A stretch of DNA of 64,000 nt from KBS50 sp042666615 (GCF_042666615.1 NZ_JBHTDD010000015.1:117343-181342), one strand, 5' to 3'. Positions 9,945-17,947 are shown, numbered from the stretch's first letter. A program made the numbers and translations. The notes: generated by a model from the sequence alone, not told the origin.

Positions 9945-10663
9945 TGCCGGGCGGCGGCGGTCACCGCCGCGGCCCGCTCGTCGCGCAGCCGCTCCGACCA
10001 GGAGTCGTCAAGCGCCGGCAGGTGGGCCGCCCCGATCGCCCACCGCAGCAGCAGATCGGCCAGCGCCGGGTTGCGGGCCAGGGCCGGCCCGTGTGAGTAC
10101 GTCCCGAGCACCTTCCCGTACCAGGCGCCTTCGGTGGCCCCGTCGTTGCCGACGCCGGTGGTGACCCTGGCCAGCGGCGCCACTCCGGGCCCGAGTTGGG
10201 TCCGACCGCCGTGGTTCTCGAAGCCGCTCAGCGGGGGCAGTCCGAGGCGCGGGTCGATCACGCCGGCCAGTTCGCCGACCGCCCGGGTGGGCGCCCGGTC
10301 CGAGGTCAGGTCCACGAGTTCCAGCCCGGAGCACCTCGTGCCCTTGGCGTAGAAGGACCTGCCGAGCAACTGGTAACCGGCGCAGACGGCGAAGACCACG
10401 GCTCCGTTGGTGACCGCTCGGTGCAGCCCGCCGTCGGCGAGCAACCGCTGGGCGCCGAGCGCCTGCGGTCCGTCCTCGCCGCCACCGATCAGGTAGATGT
10501 CGGCGGAGGTCGGCAGCCGCTCGTCGGACCGCACCTCAAGGGTTTCCACACTCAGACCGCGCTGCTGCGCTCGGTGGGCCAGGATCAGCATGTTGCCCCG
10601 GTCGCCGTAGGTGGACAGCAGGTCGGGGTAGACCCAGACGATGCGCAGGCTCTCAGTTGACAC
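9941..10663 (-). CDS. gatD: Lipid II isoglutaminyl synthase, glutaminase subunit GatD
   Basis: 240 residues, class I glutamine amidotransferase fold. The nucleophile is Cys94 in FAVCAGYQLLG and the catalytic His191 is in GTYSHGP; both sit at positions close to those of Staphylococcus GatD. It supplies ammonia to MurT, which amidates the alpha-carboxyl of D-Glu in the lipid II stem peptide. The start overlaps the end of murT by 11 nt, and the stop overlaps the TVP38-like gene. The length is typical. Confidence 0.95.
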   Translation of the reverse strand: MSTESLRIVWVYPDLLSTYGDRGNMLILAHRAQQRGLSVETLEVRSDERLPTSADIYLIGGGEDGPQALGAQRLLADGGLHRAVTNGAVVFAVCAGYQLLGRSFYAKGTRCSGLELVDLTSDRAPTRAVGELAGVIDPRLGLPPLSGFENHGGRTQLGPGVAPLARVTTGVGNDGATEGAWYGKVLGTYSHGPALARNPALADLLLRWAIGAAHLPALDDSWSERLRDERAAAVTAAARQ

Positions 10664-11909
10664 GGTCCAACTCCGCTCGGATGTCCTGGAACGCCGTGTA
10701 GTTGGCGATCACCTCGAGCCGGCCCGGCGGCACCGCGGCGATCGCGTCCGTGAAGGTGCGGACGTGCCGGAACGGCACCTGGTTGACCTGTAGCCGGACC
10801 GCGAGGTCGTACGCCCGATCGCCGGTGATGAGCACCTGACGACCGCGCAGCGGCGCGAAGTCGACGTCGAACAACCACGAGGTGTCCAGCCCGTCGGGAT
10901 CACGCGCGTTGATGGAGAGCAAGGTGGGGGCCTCGTCGGCCATGTCGAACGCCTCCAGCCAACTGGCCGGGTTCTTCGCGAGCAGCAGCCGGATGTTGCG
11001 GCCGTCCCGGTCGACCTGGGCGTACCGGCCGGCGACCGAGGCCACGGTGCCCAGCCGGGACACCGCGTCGGTGGGGCGTACCCCGAATTCGGCGGCGACG
11101 GCCAGCGCGGTCGCGGCGTTGCCCACATTGACCCGCCCGGGGAGCTGGAGGAGCACCTTGTGCCAGGCGCCGGTCGGGTCGACCACGCCGTCGTCCTCCA
11201 CCACCCAGTTCGGTTGGGGACGTCGCAATGGGCAGCCGGCGCACCACCAGTCGTCCCCGGATCGATGGATCGTCGCGCCACACTCGGGGCACACCCACGA
11301 GTCGTCGTGCCAGCGCTGCCCGGCGCTGAACCAGGTGACGGTGCGTTCCGACCGCAGCGGACCGTCCGGCGGGGTGGCCGCCCACACCACCATGGGGTCG
11401 TCGGCGTTGGCCACCACCCGCACCGCGGGGTGGCTCAGCAGGGCCGCCCGCCAGAGCTGCGCCATCATCGCCACCTCCTTGGCCCGGTCGAGCTGGTCCC
11501 GCGAGAGGTTCAGCAGCGCGACGACGCGGGGCTCGGTCGCGGCCATCACCTGGGCCAGGTAGTGCTCGTCGACCTCCAACACCGCGTACGGCGTGCTTCC
11601 CGCCTTGGCCAGCGCGGACGTGTGGCCGGTCGGCATGTTGGCGCCGAACGAGTTGGTGGCCACCGGGCCGAGTACGCCCACCGCGGCGGCGGTGAGCCGG
11701 GTCGTCGTGGTCTTGCCGTTGGTGCCGGAGACGAGGGCGACGGCCCGGCCGGCCGCCAGGTGGTTGAGCAGCTCAGGGTCGATCTTGAGGCCGATCCAGC
11801 CGCCGATCACCGAGCCGTCGCCGCGACCGGCGGCCCGCGACAACGCCGCCGCGGTACGCGACACCGAACTCGCCACCTTCGCCCGGATGGGCATCTTCGC
11901 GTCCGTCAC
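10653..11909 (-). CDS. murT: Lipid II isoglutaminyl synthase, Mur ligase-like subunit MurT
   Basis: 418 residues, Mur ligase central domain with P-loop SGTNGKTTTTRL near residue 60. It carries the four-cysteine zinc ribbon typical of MurT (CPECG...CAGC, about residues 207-227) and the C-terminal DUF1727 domain. With GatD it amidates lipid II D-Glu using ATP and glutamine-derived ammonia. The GTG at 11909 is supported by a consensus -10 TAATCT 7 nt upstream, giving a leaderless mRNA; an ATG five codons in is the alternative. It is the first gene of a three-gene minus-strand operon. Confidence 0.95.
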   Translation of the reverse strand: MTDAKMPIRAKVASSVSRTAAALSRAAGRGDGSVIGGWIGLKIDPELLNHLAAGRAVALVSGTNGKTTTTRLTAAAVGVLGPVATNSFGANMPTGHTSALAKAGSTPYAVLEVDEHYLAQVMAATEPRVVALLNLSRDQLDRAKEVAMMAQLWRAALLSHPAVRVVANADDPMVVWAATPPDGPLRSERTVTWFSAGQRWHDDSWVCPECGATIHRSGDDWWCAGCPLRRPQPNWVVEDDGVVDPTGAWHKVLLQLPGRVNVGNAATALAVAAEFGVRPTDAVSRLGTVASVAGRYAQVDRDGRNIRLLLAKNPASWLEAFDMADEAPTLLSINARDPDGLDTSWLFDVDFAPLRGRQVLITGDRAYDLAVRLQVNQVPFRHVRTFTDAIAAVPPGRLEVIANYTAFQDIRAELDRVN

Positions 11910-11916
11910 CCGAGCG

Positions 11917-11922
11917 AGATTA
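11917..11922 (-). promoter_or_regulatory. -10 element (TAATCT) of the murT operon, leaderless type
   Basis: On the minus strand TAATCT is followed by 7 nt and the GTG of murT. This fits transcription starting at the start codon. Confidence 0.55.
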
Positions 11923-12027
11923 CCGGACCTGCGCGGCCCCGCCGGGTGGGACGGCGGTCGCGCGTACCACCACGGGGGGACCGCGGGATCGCCCCGGGAA
12001 GCGACGCTCGGGGGCGGTCGGTGTTCC

Positions 12028-12033
12028 TAGCGT
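12028..12033 (+). promoter_or_regulatory. Putative -10 element (TAGCGT) of the secreted SnoaL-like gene
   Basis: TAGCGT lies 38 nt before the ATG at 12072, leaving a short leader of about 30 nt that contains a GAGGAGG ribosome binding site. No good -35 is visible. Confidence 0.4.
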
Positions 12034-12071
12034 GGGTCCGGTACCCCGATGTGCCGAGGCGAGGAGGTCGA

Positions 12072-12698
12072 ATGAGAGCGACGCGAAGGTTCCGGCGGTT
12101 GATCCCGGTGGGTGGCCTGGCGGTCCTGCTGATCGGTGGCCTGACCGGTCCGCCCGTCCCGGCGGTGGCAGCGGTCCCGCAGGTGGCGGCGGCGCCGGCG
12201 GTGGCAGCGGCGCCGGCGGTGGCGGCGGCGGCGCCGGGGGACGCCGCGACGGACCGGCACGGGAAGGGGGATCTTGCCGCGCTCCGGCAGTTGCGGCAGC
12301 GGCAGGAGGATGCCTGGGCCCGGGGCGATGGGAGCGACTACGCCGCACTGCACACCGCCGACGCGGATGTCGTCACGTTCTCCGGCGACCACCTGCGGAC
12401 CCGGGCGGGAATCGCCGCCGGCATGCAGTACTACTTCGACACCTACCTCGGCGGCACCAGGATTGTCACACTCACCGAGCGGGTCCGGTTTCCCGAGCCG
12501 GACCTCGCCGTGATCGTGCGAACCGGATGCGTGCTGTGGCCGGGCGAGTCCACCTGCACCGAGGAGGGCTTGTCCATCAACACCAACATCGCCGTCAAAC
12601 GACATGGGACCTGGTTGTACACGTCCTTCCAGAACACCAGGATCCGTCCGCTGGGCGCGCCGGCGGGGGACACCGGCGCGCTCCCGCGAACCGGCTGA
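12072..12698 (+). CDS. Secreted SnoaL-like protein (SgcJ/EcaC family)
   Basis: 208 residues. The N-terminus is a signal peptide (RATRRFRRL, then a hydrophobic core, then PAVAAVP). An Ala-Pro-Val repeat follows at about residues 37-56, encoded by a short GC-only DNA repeat. The mature part (about residues 65-195) matches the NTF2-like SgcJ/EcaC/SnoaL fold: LRQLRQRQEDAWARGDGSDYAALHTADAD followed by a beta-rich half ending KRHGTWLYTSFQNTRI. Two cysteines (CVLWPGESTC) could form a disulfide in the exported protein. Its function is unknown. The ATG has a strong GAGGAGG site. It is divergent from murT and precedes the mraZ regulatory region. Confidence 0.75.
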   Translation: MRATRRFRRLIPVGGLAVLLIGGLTGPPVPAVAAVPQVAAAPAVAAAPAVAAAAPGDAATDRHGKGDLAALRQLRQRQEDAWARGDGSDYAALHTADADVVTFSGDHLRTRAGIAAGMQYYFDTYLGGTRIVTLTERVRFPEPDLAVIVRTGCVLWPGESTCTEEGLSINTNIAVKRHGTWLYTSFQNTRIRPLGAPAGDTGALPRTG

Positions 12699-12841
12699 CT
12701 CCTCCCTCCGACCGGGGCGGCAGCGCCGACCCCCGCTGGCGCCCGGTCGGCGCCGGTTCGCGGTCACGGCCCGGGTAATCGCTGATCAAGGGCGGTCACC
12801 CGGGCCGTTGGCGTGCCCTTCCAGGCCAGTTCAAGATTTTC

Positions 12842-12857
12842 CTCCACTTCGCTCCAC
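12842..12857 (-). promoter_or_regulatory. MraZ-box-like direct repeats, distal copy (minus strand)
   Basis: On the minus strand TGGAG occurs at 12856-12852 and 12846-12842, exactly 10 nt apart. This is the unit and period of the repeats over the mraZ promoter, in opposite orientation. Confidence 0.4.
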
Positions 12858-12868
12858 AGACAGCGGCA

Positions 12869-12880
12869 GAGAGCGCTCTC
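12869..12880. promoter_or_regulatory. Perfect palindrome GAGAGCGCTCTC
   Basis: A 12-bp perfect palindrome with a central CG. The GAGCGCTC core resembles operators of LacI-family repressors in actinobacteria. Nothing in the window identifies the regulator. Confidence 0.35.
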
Positions 12881-12953
12881 AGCCGAGCGCAAAAGCCGCA
12901 TTCGACGTCTAACGCCTCCACAAATCGACTGTCGGAAAGCGGACGCGGCGCCC

Positions 12954-12971
12954 GGAGGGCTTTTGCCCTCC
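12954..12971. promoter_or_regulatory. Perfect hairpin upstream of mraZ
   Basis: GGAGGGC (12954-12960) and GCCCTCC (12965-12971) pair around the loop TTTT. It has no T-run and lies upstream of the predicted mraZ promoter. It could terminate transcription coming from 12072-12698. The right arm overlaps the second opposite-strand MraZ-like box. Confidence 0.4.
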
Positions 12972-12987
12972 ACCTCGTTCCACCCAC
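12968..12987 (-). promoter_or_regulatory. MraZ-box-like direct repeats, middle copy (minus strand)
   Basis: On the minus strand TGGAA (12982-12978) and TGGAG (12972-12968) are 10 nt apart, and TGGGT overlaps just upstream (12986-12982). Unit and period match the mraZ operator. Confidence 0.4.
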
Positions 12988-13039
12988 TCTGACGTGCTCT
13001 TTTGCGACCCAACGGGGGTCATTGACAGGGCGATTCCGG

Positions 13040-13067
13040 TTGCGGGTGGAGGGAAGTGGAGTACAGT
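13040..13067 (+). promoter_or_regulatory. mraZ promoter
   Basis: TTGCGG (13040-13045), a 16-nt spacer and TACAGT (13062-13067). Transcription would start near 13074, about 84 nt before the mraZ GTG. A TTGACA at 13022-13027 has no -10 partner at the right distance. Confidence 0.5.
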
Positions 13068-13080
13068 GGGGCGGAATGGT
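13046..13080 (+). promoter_or_regulatory. MraZ operator: four direct repeats with 10-bp period
   Basis: GTGGA (13046), GTGGA (13056), GTGGG (13066) and ATGGT (13076) are exactly 10 nt apart, giving a TGGRG-N5 array; a further TGGGA lies at 13086. Escherichia coli MraZ is known to bind TGGGN repeats with 5-nt gaps, that is the same 10-bp period. The array covers the spacer, the -10 and the predicted start site, so autorepression is expected. Confidence 0.6.
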
Positions 13081-13157
13081 GAGCCTGGGAGGGTCACCGG
13101 CCCGGGGGGTCAGCGGCGCCGCGAACGCCGCTTCGCAGGGCGAAGGGGGTTGGGCCG

Positions 13158-13589
13158 GTGTTTCTCGGCACCCACACTCCACGCCTGGACGACAAGGGTC
13201 GGCTGATCCTCCCGGCGAAGTTCCGGGACGAGCTGGCGGGGGGTGTCGTGATCACCAAAGGGCAGGAGCGCTGCCTCTACGTCTTCCCGATGCTCGAGTT
13301 CCAGCGGATCGCCGGCCAGTTGCGCGAGCAACCGATGACGCACAAGGCGGCCCGGGCCTACAGCCGGGTCTTCTTCGCCAGCGCGCACGACGAGGTGCCT
13401 GACAAGCAGGGCCGGGTCACCATCCCGGTGCACCTGCGGGAGTACGCGGCACTCGATCGTGACCTGGTGGTCATCGGGGCCAGCAGCCGGGTCGAGATCT
13501 GGGACCGGGGCGCCTGGGAGAGCTACCTCGCCGACAGCGAGGACGCCTTCGCCGACATCGGGGAAGGGGTGTTGCCCGGCGGACTGTAG
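13158..13589 (+). CDS. mraZ: Transcriptional regulator / division cluster repressor MraZ
   Basis: 143 residues with two AbrB/MraZ swapped-hairpin repeats: LDDKGRLILPAKFRDEL near residue 10 and DKQGRVTIPVHLREYA near residue 80. MraZ forms a ring-shaped oligomer that binds the tandem repeats in front of its own operon. It is the first gene of the dcw cluster. The GTG at 13158 (MFLGTHTPRLDDKG) follows a GGGGGTTGGG purine stretch. A 136-nt gap separates it from rsmH. Confidence 0.96.
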   Translation: MFLGTHTPRLDDKGRLILPAKFRDELAGGVVITKGQERCLYVFPMLEFQRIAGQLREQPMTHKAARAYSRVFFASAHDEVPDKQGRVTIPVHLREYAALDRDLVVIGASSRVEIWDRGAWESYLADSEDAFADIGEGVLPGGL

Positions 13590-13725
13590 GGGTGGCAACG
13601 CCCGACGTACTGCGAGATCTCCACCCGCTCGTGCTCCTGGCATCCCTTCCCCGGTGCCAGGCGTGCGATGCGGTACTACCGGCCACCCGCCGGCCGCGGA
13701 CACGAGCGGATGGGGATCTGGCGGT

Positions 13726-14925
13726 ATGGCGGCGGCGCCGACCACAGACGCGGAAGACGGAACGGCATTGGGGGTCGATGTGGAGGAGCTACGGGGCACG
13801 CATGTGCCCGTGCTGCTTGAGCGGTGTCTCGAGCTGCTGGCCCCCGCGCTCGACCGTCGGGACCGGACCGTGTACGTCGACACGACGCTCGGGCTGGGTG
13901 GGCACGCCGAGGCGGTGCTGACGGCCCACCCGAACGCCGAACTGATCGGCCTCGACCGGGACCCGGAGGCACTCGCGCACGCTCGGGCCCGACTGGCCAG
14001 GTACGCCGATCGGATCCACCTCGTCCACGCCGTGTACGACGAACTGCCGGCGGTGCTGGCGGATCTGGGCCGATCGAACGTGGACGGGATGCTGTTCGAC
14101 CTGGGCGTTTCCTCGCTCCAGCTCGACGCGCCCGACCGGGGGTTCGCCTACGCCCAGGACGCGCCGCTGGACATGCGGATGAACCAGACCGTCGGCGCCA
14201 CCGCCGAGGACGTGGTGAACGGCTACCCGCACGGCGAATTGGCCCGGGTGCTGCGGGTGTACGGCGAGGAGAAGTTCGCCGGACGGATCGCCTCGGCGAT
14301 CGTCCGGGAGCGGGAGCGGGGCCGGATCACCTCCTCGGCTCGACTCGCGGAGCTGATCCGGGAGGCCATTCCGGCACCAGCCCGGCGAACCGGGGGACAT
14401 CCGGCAAAAAGATCGTTTCAGGCGTTGCGGATCGAGGTAAATGGGGAACTGGCGGCGCTCGAAAGGGCGCTGCCGGCCGCCCTGGACGCGCTCGCCTTGG
14501 GTGGTCGCCTGGTGGTGCTGTCCTACCACTCGCTGGAGGACCGGATCACCAAGCAGGCGTTCGCCGGCCGGGCCCGGAGCACCGGACCGGTCGACCTTCC
14601 CGTCGAGTTGCCCGGTACCGGGCCGACGCTGCGGCTGCTCAGTCGCGGCGCCGAACTGCCGGGCGAGGGCGAGGTCGCCACCAACCCGCGGGCCGCGTCG
14701 GTGCGGCTGCGGGCGGCGGAGCGGATCGACCCGGACGACGAGCGCACCGCGTGGGGCCGCCGCGAACGGCCCTACCGCGGAAGCAGGGCACTACGCACGC
14801 CCGGAGCCGTCCGGCCGGCGGATGACGCCGGCGGGCCGGGTTCGGACGTGTCCACACGGGACAGGGTCGACGGACCGGTTGGTCCGCGACTGGACACCGG
14901 GACGGCAGTACAGGGGGAGGGATGA
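13726..14925 (+). CDS. rsmH: 16S rRNA (cytosine1402-N4)-methyltransferase RsmH
   Basis: 399 residues. The S-adenosylmethionine site is VDTTLGLGGHAEAVL near residue 45, followed by LFDLGVSSLQLD and the family signature KRSFQALRIEVNGEL. It methylates C1402 of 16S rRNA. The last about 90 residues (after LRAAERIDPDDERTAWG) are a low-complexity tail not needed in other RsmH proteins. The start ATG gives MAAAPTTDAEDG; the frame is open further upstream, but those residues do not resemble the family. The stop overlaps ftsL (ATGATGA). Confidence 0.94.
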   Translation: MAAAPTTDAEDGTALGVDVEELRGTHVPVLLERCLELLAPALDRRDRTVYVDTTLGLGGHAEAVLTAHPNAELIGLDRDPEALAHARARLARYADRIHLVHAVYDELPAVLADLGRSNVDGMLFDLGVSSLQLDAPDRGFAYAQDAPLDMRMNQTVGATAEDVVNGYPHGELARVLRVYGEEKFAGRIASAIVRERERGRITSSARLAELIREAIPAPARRTGGHPAKRSFQALRIEVNGELAALERALPAALDALALGGRLVVLSYHSLEDRITKQAFAGRARSTGPVDLPVELPGTGPTLRLLSRGAELPGEGEVATNPRAASVRLRAAERIDPDDERTAWGRRERPYRGSRALRTPGAVRPADDAGGPGSDVSTRDRVDGPVGPRLDTGTAVQGEG

Positions 14926-15671
14926 TGAACGTCAACAAGCGCGACCGTCGGGGCGACCTCGACGGCCAGCGCGGCGCCGGACAGGGCGCGCCGCGCGTGG
15001 GGCGCGGCGCCGGACAGGGCGCACCGTGGTCGGGGGGCCGGACCACGGCGCAGCCGGACCGGCGGGCGCAGACGACTCGGGCGCAGGCGACCCGGGCGAA
15101 GGCGACCGGGGACACGTCGACGCCCCGGACCGGTCGGGGGGCCGGAGCGGGGACGTCTCGCGCGCGGGGGACGCGCGCGTTCCCCACCCAGGGCAGCGCG
15201 GCGCTCGCGCCGTCGACCGAGTCCGCGCGGTCGACGCGCATCGACCGGTCCGGGACGCCGCGACTGGAGGTGGCGCCGCCGCCGCCGGTGCGGGTGCCGC
15301 GGGCGCCGTTCGTGGCGCTGATCATCGCGGTGGTGGTCGGCGGCGTGCTCGGTATCCTGCTGGTCAACACCAAGATCAACGAGAACGCCATCCGGCTGGA
15401 CAAGATGCAACAGCAGCAGGCCACGTTGGACCTGCAGGAACAGAAGTTGAAGCAGCAGATCGCCGAGGCCGAGGCGCCCGGGAATCTCGCCGAGCGGGCG
15501 AAGGAGCTGGGGCTTGTGAAGTCGGGACCGCCCGCGTTCATCCAACTGCCGGACGGCCGGCGGGTGGGCGTGCCACAACCGGCGGGAGCGTCCGACCAGG
15601 GCGGCGCGGCCGGCAACGCGGGCCAGGCCGGCCAGCAGGCGGATTCCGGTCAGCAGGGCGCGGGAGGCTGA
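14922..15671 (+). CDS. ftsL: Cell division protein FtsL-like (septum formation)
   Basis: 249 residues. A long basic, Ala/Thr/Arg-rich cytoplasmic N-terminus (about residues 1-125) precedes one transmembrane helix (APFVALIIAVVVGGVLGILL). A coiled coil follows (NENAIRLDKMQQQQATLDLQ through KQQIAEAEAPG), then GNLAERAKELGLV, the motif shared by FtsL/DivIC proteins. Position between rsmH and ftsI is the classic ftsL place. It is expected to form a complex with DivIC and FtsQ that activates FtsW-FtsI. A double ATG starts the gene, overlapping the rsmH stop. Confidence 0.85.
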   Translation: MMNVNKRDRRGDLDGQRGAGQGAPRVGRGAGQGAPWSGGRTTAQPDRRAQTTRAQATRAKATGDTSTPRTGRGAGAGTSRARGTRAFPTQGSAALAPSTESARSTRIDRSGTPRLEVAPPPPVRVPRAPFVALIIAVVVGGVLGILLVNTKINENAIRLDKMQQQQATLDLQEQKLKQQIAEAEAPGNLAERAKELGLVKSGPPAFIQLPDGRRVGVPQPAGASDQGGAAGNAGQAGQQADSGQQGAGG

Positions 15672-15675
15672 ACCG

Positions 15676-17856
15676 GTGCCACCCCCATCGGACGACCCGC
15701 GCCGGGACGATCCGTCGTCCCGGCGCGCGTCGGCGCGTACCGGCGGGCCGGCCCGGGATCGGCGGCCCGGAAGCGACGACGGGCAGCTCGGCGGCATGTC
15801 CAGCGCCCGTGCCTACACGCCCCGGGGGCGGACCGTCCGGGAGACGGCGGAACAGCGACGAACGCCCCGGACCAGCAGGTCCGGTGATCCGTTCCGGCCG
15901 GCGTTGCAGGTGCTCGACGGCGGTCGCGGCGGCGCGCGAGCCGCCGCCGCCCGCACCGCCTCGGCCAGGTCCGCCCCGGCCGCCGCCACCCGCGACGCCG
16001 CGCGCACGGTGCCGCCCCGGACCGGCCGGGGCGGCGACGTGGCCAAGCCGGTCCCGGCGCCCCGAAGGCGCCCGAACGCCCCGCCCCGCCGTGGTCCGGC
16101 CCGGCGCCCCCGGCCACCCCGGCTGGCCGATCCGCGCCGCCGGCTCCGCCTCGGCACGCTGCTGGTGCTCACCCTGTTCGCCGTTATCGGCATCCGGCTG
16201 GTCGCCATCCAGGTGATGGAAACCCCGGCGTACGCCGGCAACGGGCTGGCCAATCGGCTGCGCACGGTCGACCTGCCGGCCCCGCGCGGTGCGATCTACG
16301 ACCGATCGGGTGTCCCGCTGGCACACAGCGTCGAGGCCCGCTTCATCTCGGCCGACCCGACGCTTGTCTCCGACCCGAAGGACACGGCGGAGAAACTCCG
16401 GCCGCTGCTCGGCATCCCGGCCACCGATCTGATCCCGCGGCTGACCCGGCAGAAGACGGCGAGCGGCCGGGACGTCCAGTTCCAGTACCTGGCCCGCGGC
16501 GTGCCGGTGGAGACCGCGGAAAAGATCATGGATCTCAACCTGGCGGGCGTCTACGCCGGCCGCGACGAGCGGCGCGAGGTCCCCGGCGGGGACCTCGCCG
16601 CCAACCTGCTGGGCTTCGTCGGGTGGGACATGAACGGGCTGGAGGGCCTGGAGGCGCGCTACGACGAGGTGCTGCGCGGGCAGCCGGGGCAGCGGATCTA
16701 CGAGGTCGGCAACGGCCGGCTGGACGCCGAGATCCCCGGTGGGCACCACCGGGAGACGCCGGCCAAGCCGGGCGGCTCGCTGACCCTCACCATCGACCGG
16801 GACCTGCAGTACATCACCCAGGGCATCCTCAGTGAGCGGGCGGCGGAGACCGACAGCAGCGTCGCCGCCGCGGTGGTGATGGACGTCAAGACCGGCGAGG
16901 TGCTCGCCCAGGCCAGCCACCCGACGTACGACGCCGCGAAGCCGACGGACAGCGAGCCGGGCGACCGGGAGGACGCGGCCACCGGATGGGTGGTGGACCC
17001 AGGTTCGGTGCACAAGCCGATCACCGTGGGTGCCGCCCTGCAGGAAGGCACGATCCGGCCGGACGACACGGTCACCATCCCCCCGGTCATCGTCAAGGGT
17101 GACCAACCCTACCGCGACACCCATCCGGTCCCGGCCGGCGTCCCGATGACGCTGCCCGGGATCATGGCGTACTCGTCGAACGTCGGCATCATCAAGATCG
17201 CCGATGAGCTGGGCAAGGAGAAGCTGTACGAGTACCAGCGGAAGTTCGGTCTGGGCGAGGCGACCGGGGTGGGGGTGGCCGGCGAGGCGGGCGGTCAGCT
17301 GCTGCCGCCGGACCAGTGGAGCGGCTCGGCGTACGGCTCGGTCCCGATCGGGATGAGCGTATCGGCGACCCCGCTGCAGATGGCCGCCGCGTTCGCCGCG
17401 ATCGCCAACGACGGCACCTGGGTGCAGCCCCGACTGATCAAGGAGACGATCAGACCGGACGGCACCCGCGAGCCCGCCGCCGCGCCGACGACCCGCCCCG
17501 TGCTCAGCCCGGAGAACGCGGCGGCGCTGCGCACCATGATGGAGGCGGTCACCGAGGTGGAGGACGCGACCGGCACGCTGGCCGCCATTCCCGGCTACCG
17601 GGTCGCCGGCAAGACCGGCACCGGAAAGCGGGTGGAGAACGGGCACTACGCCCCGGGCGAGGTCGCCTCGTTCATCGGGATGGCGCCGGCCGACAATCCG
17701 CGCTTCGTGGTGGCCGTGTTCGCGTACGCCCCGCAGGGCGGGGGCGGTGACATCTCGGCGCCGGCGTTCAAGGAGATCATGCAGTACACCCTCGGTCACT
17801 ACCGGGTGCCGCCCACCGGGACGAAGCCGCCGAACTTCGTGGTCTATCCCCGGTGA
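15676..17856 (+). CDS. ftsI: Septal peptidoglycan transpeptidase FtsI (PBP3)
   Basis: 726 residues. An Arg/Ala/Pro-rich cytoplasmic region of about 155 residues precedes one transmembrane helix (LGTLLVLTLFAVIGIRLVAI), then the pedestal domain and the transpeptidase domain. Active-site motifs are S444-V-H-K (in DPGSVHKPIT), SSN (YSSNVGIIKIADELG) and K649-T-G (KTGTGK). It crosslinks septal peptidoglycan together with FtsW. The GTG start lies 4 nt after the ftsL stop. SVHK instead of the commoner STFK keeps the catalytic Ser and Lys. Confidence 0.97.
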   Translation: MPPPSDDPRRDDPSSRRASARTGGPARDRRPGSDDGQLGGMSSARAYTPRGRTVRETAEQRRTPRTSRSGDPFRPALQVLDGGRGGARAAAARTASARSAPAAATRDAARTVPPRTGRGGDVAKPVPAPRRRPNAPPRRGPARRPRPPRLADPRRRLRLGTLLVLTLFAVIGIRLVAIQVMETPAYAGNGLANRLRTVDLPAPRGAIYDRSGVPLAHSVEARFISADPTLVSDPKDTAEKLRPLLGIPATDLIPRLTRQKTASGRDVQFQYLARGVPVETAEKIMDLNLAGVYAGRDERREVPGGDLAANLLGFVGWDMNGLEGLEARYDEVLRGQPGQRIYEVGNGRLDAEIPGGHHRETPAKPGGSLTLTIDRDLQYITQGILSERAAETDSSVAAAVVMDVKTGEVLAQASHPTYDAAKPTDSEPGDREDAATGWVVDPGSVHKPITVGAALQEGTIRPDDTVTIPPVIVKGDQPYRDTHPVPAGVPMTLPGIMAYSSNVGIIKIADELGKEKLYEYQRKFGLGEATGVGVAGEAGGQLLPPDQWSGSAYGSVPIGMSVSATPLQMAAAFAAIANDGTWVQPRLIKETIRPDGTREPAAAPTTRPVLSPENAAALRTMMEAVTEVEDATGTLAAIPGYRVAGKTGTGKRVENGHYAPGEVASFIGMAPADNPRFVVAVFAYAPQGGGGDISAPAFKEIMQYTLGHYRVPPTGTKPPNFVVYPR

Positions 17857-17933
17857 CCAGGCATTCCGGGCCATCATCGGTGGGTGCGGGAGAAGCAGCG
17901 GGGCGGCGGTGCGGCTGGGCCCGCCACACGGGG

Positions 17934-17939
17934 TAGGGT
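17934..17939 (+). promoter_or_regulatory. Possible -10 element (TAGGGT) in front of murE
   Basis: TAGGGT lies 8 nt before the murE GTG, in the only sizeable gap (91 bp) between ftsI and murE. It would give a nearly leaderless internal transcript. The -35 region is poor. Confidence 0.35.
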
Positions 17940-17947
17940 CTAGCGCC

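Larger units (their letters stand above)
12699..13157. other. 459-bp non-coding region upstream of mraZ
   Basis: No convincing gene lies here. It holds the mraZ promoter with its repeat operator (13040-13080), two opposite-strand copies of the same repeat type (12842-12857 and 12968-12987), a 12-bp palindrome (12869-12880) and a perfect hairpin (12954-12971). The stretch 12820-13020 is less GC-rich than the surrounding coding DNA, as expected for regulatory sequence. Confidence 0.7.

Noticed and set aside
12764..13012. Minus-strand frame upstream of mraZ as a divergent gene
   Set aside because: No ribosome binding site, no family resemblance, and it runs through the hairpin and palindrome of a regulatory region.
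13022..13027. TTGACA as the mraZ -35 box
   Set aside because: No -10-like hexamer lies 15-19 nt downstream; the TTGCGG/TACAGT pair fits better and coincides with the repeat operator.
13459..13725. N-terminal extension of rsmH upstream of 13726
   Set aside because: The frame is open but overlaps mraZ and the residues do not resemble RsmH; the chosen ATG gives a normal family start.
17005..17016. SVHK in FtsI as a sign of an inactive transpeptidase
   Set aside because: The catalytic Ser and Lys of S-x-x-K are kept, and the SSN and KTG motifs are intact, so it should be active.
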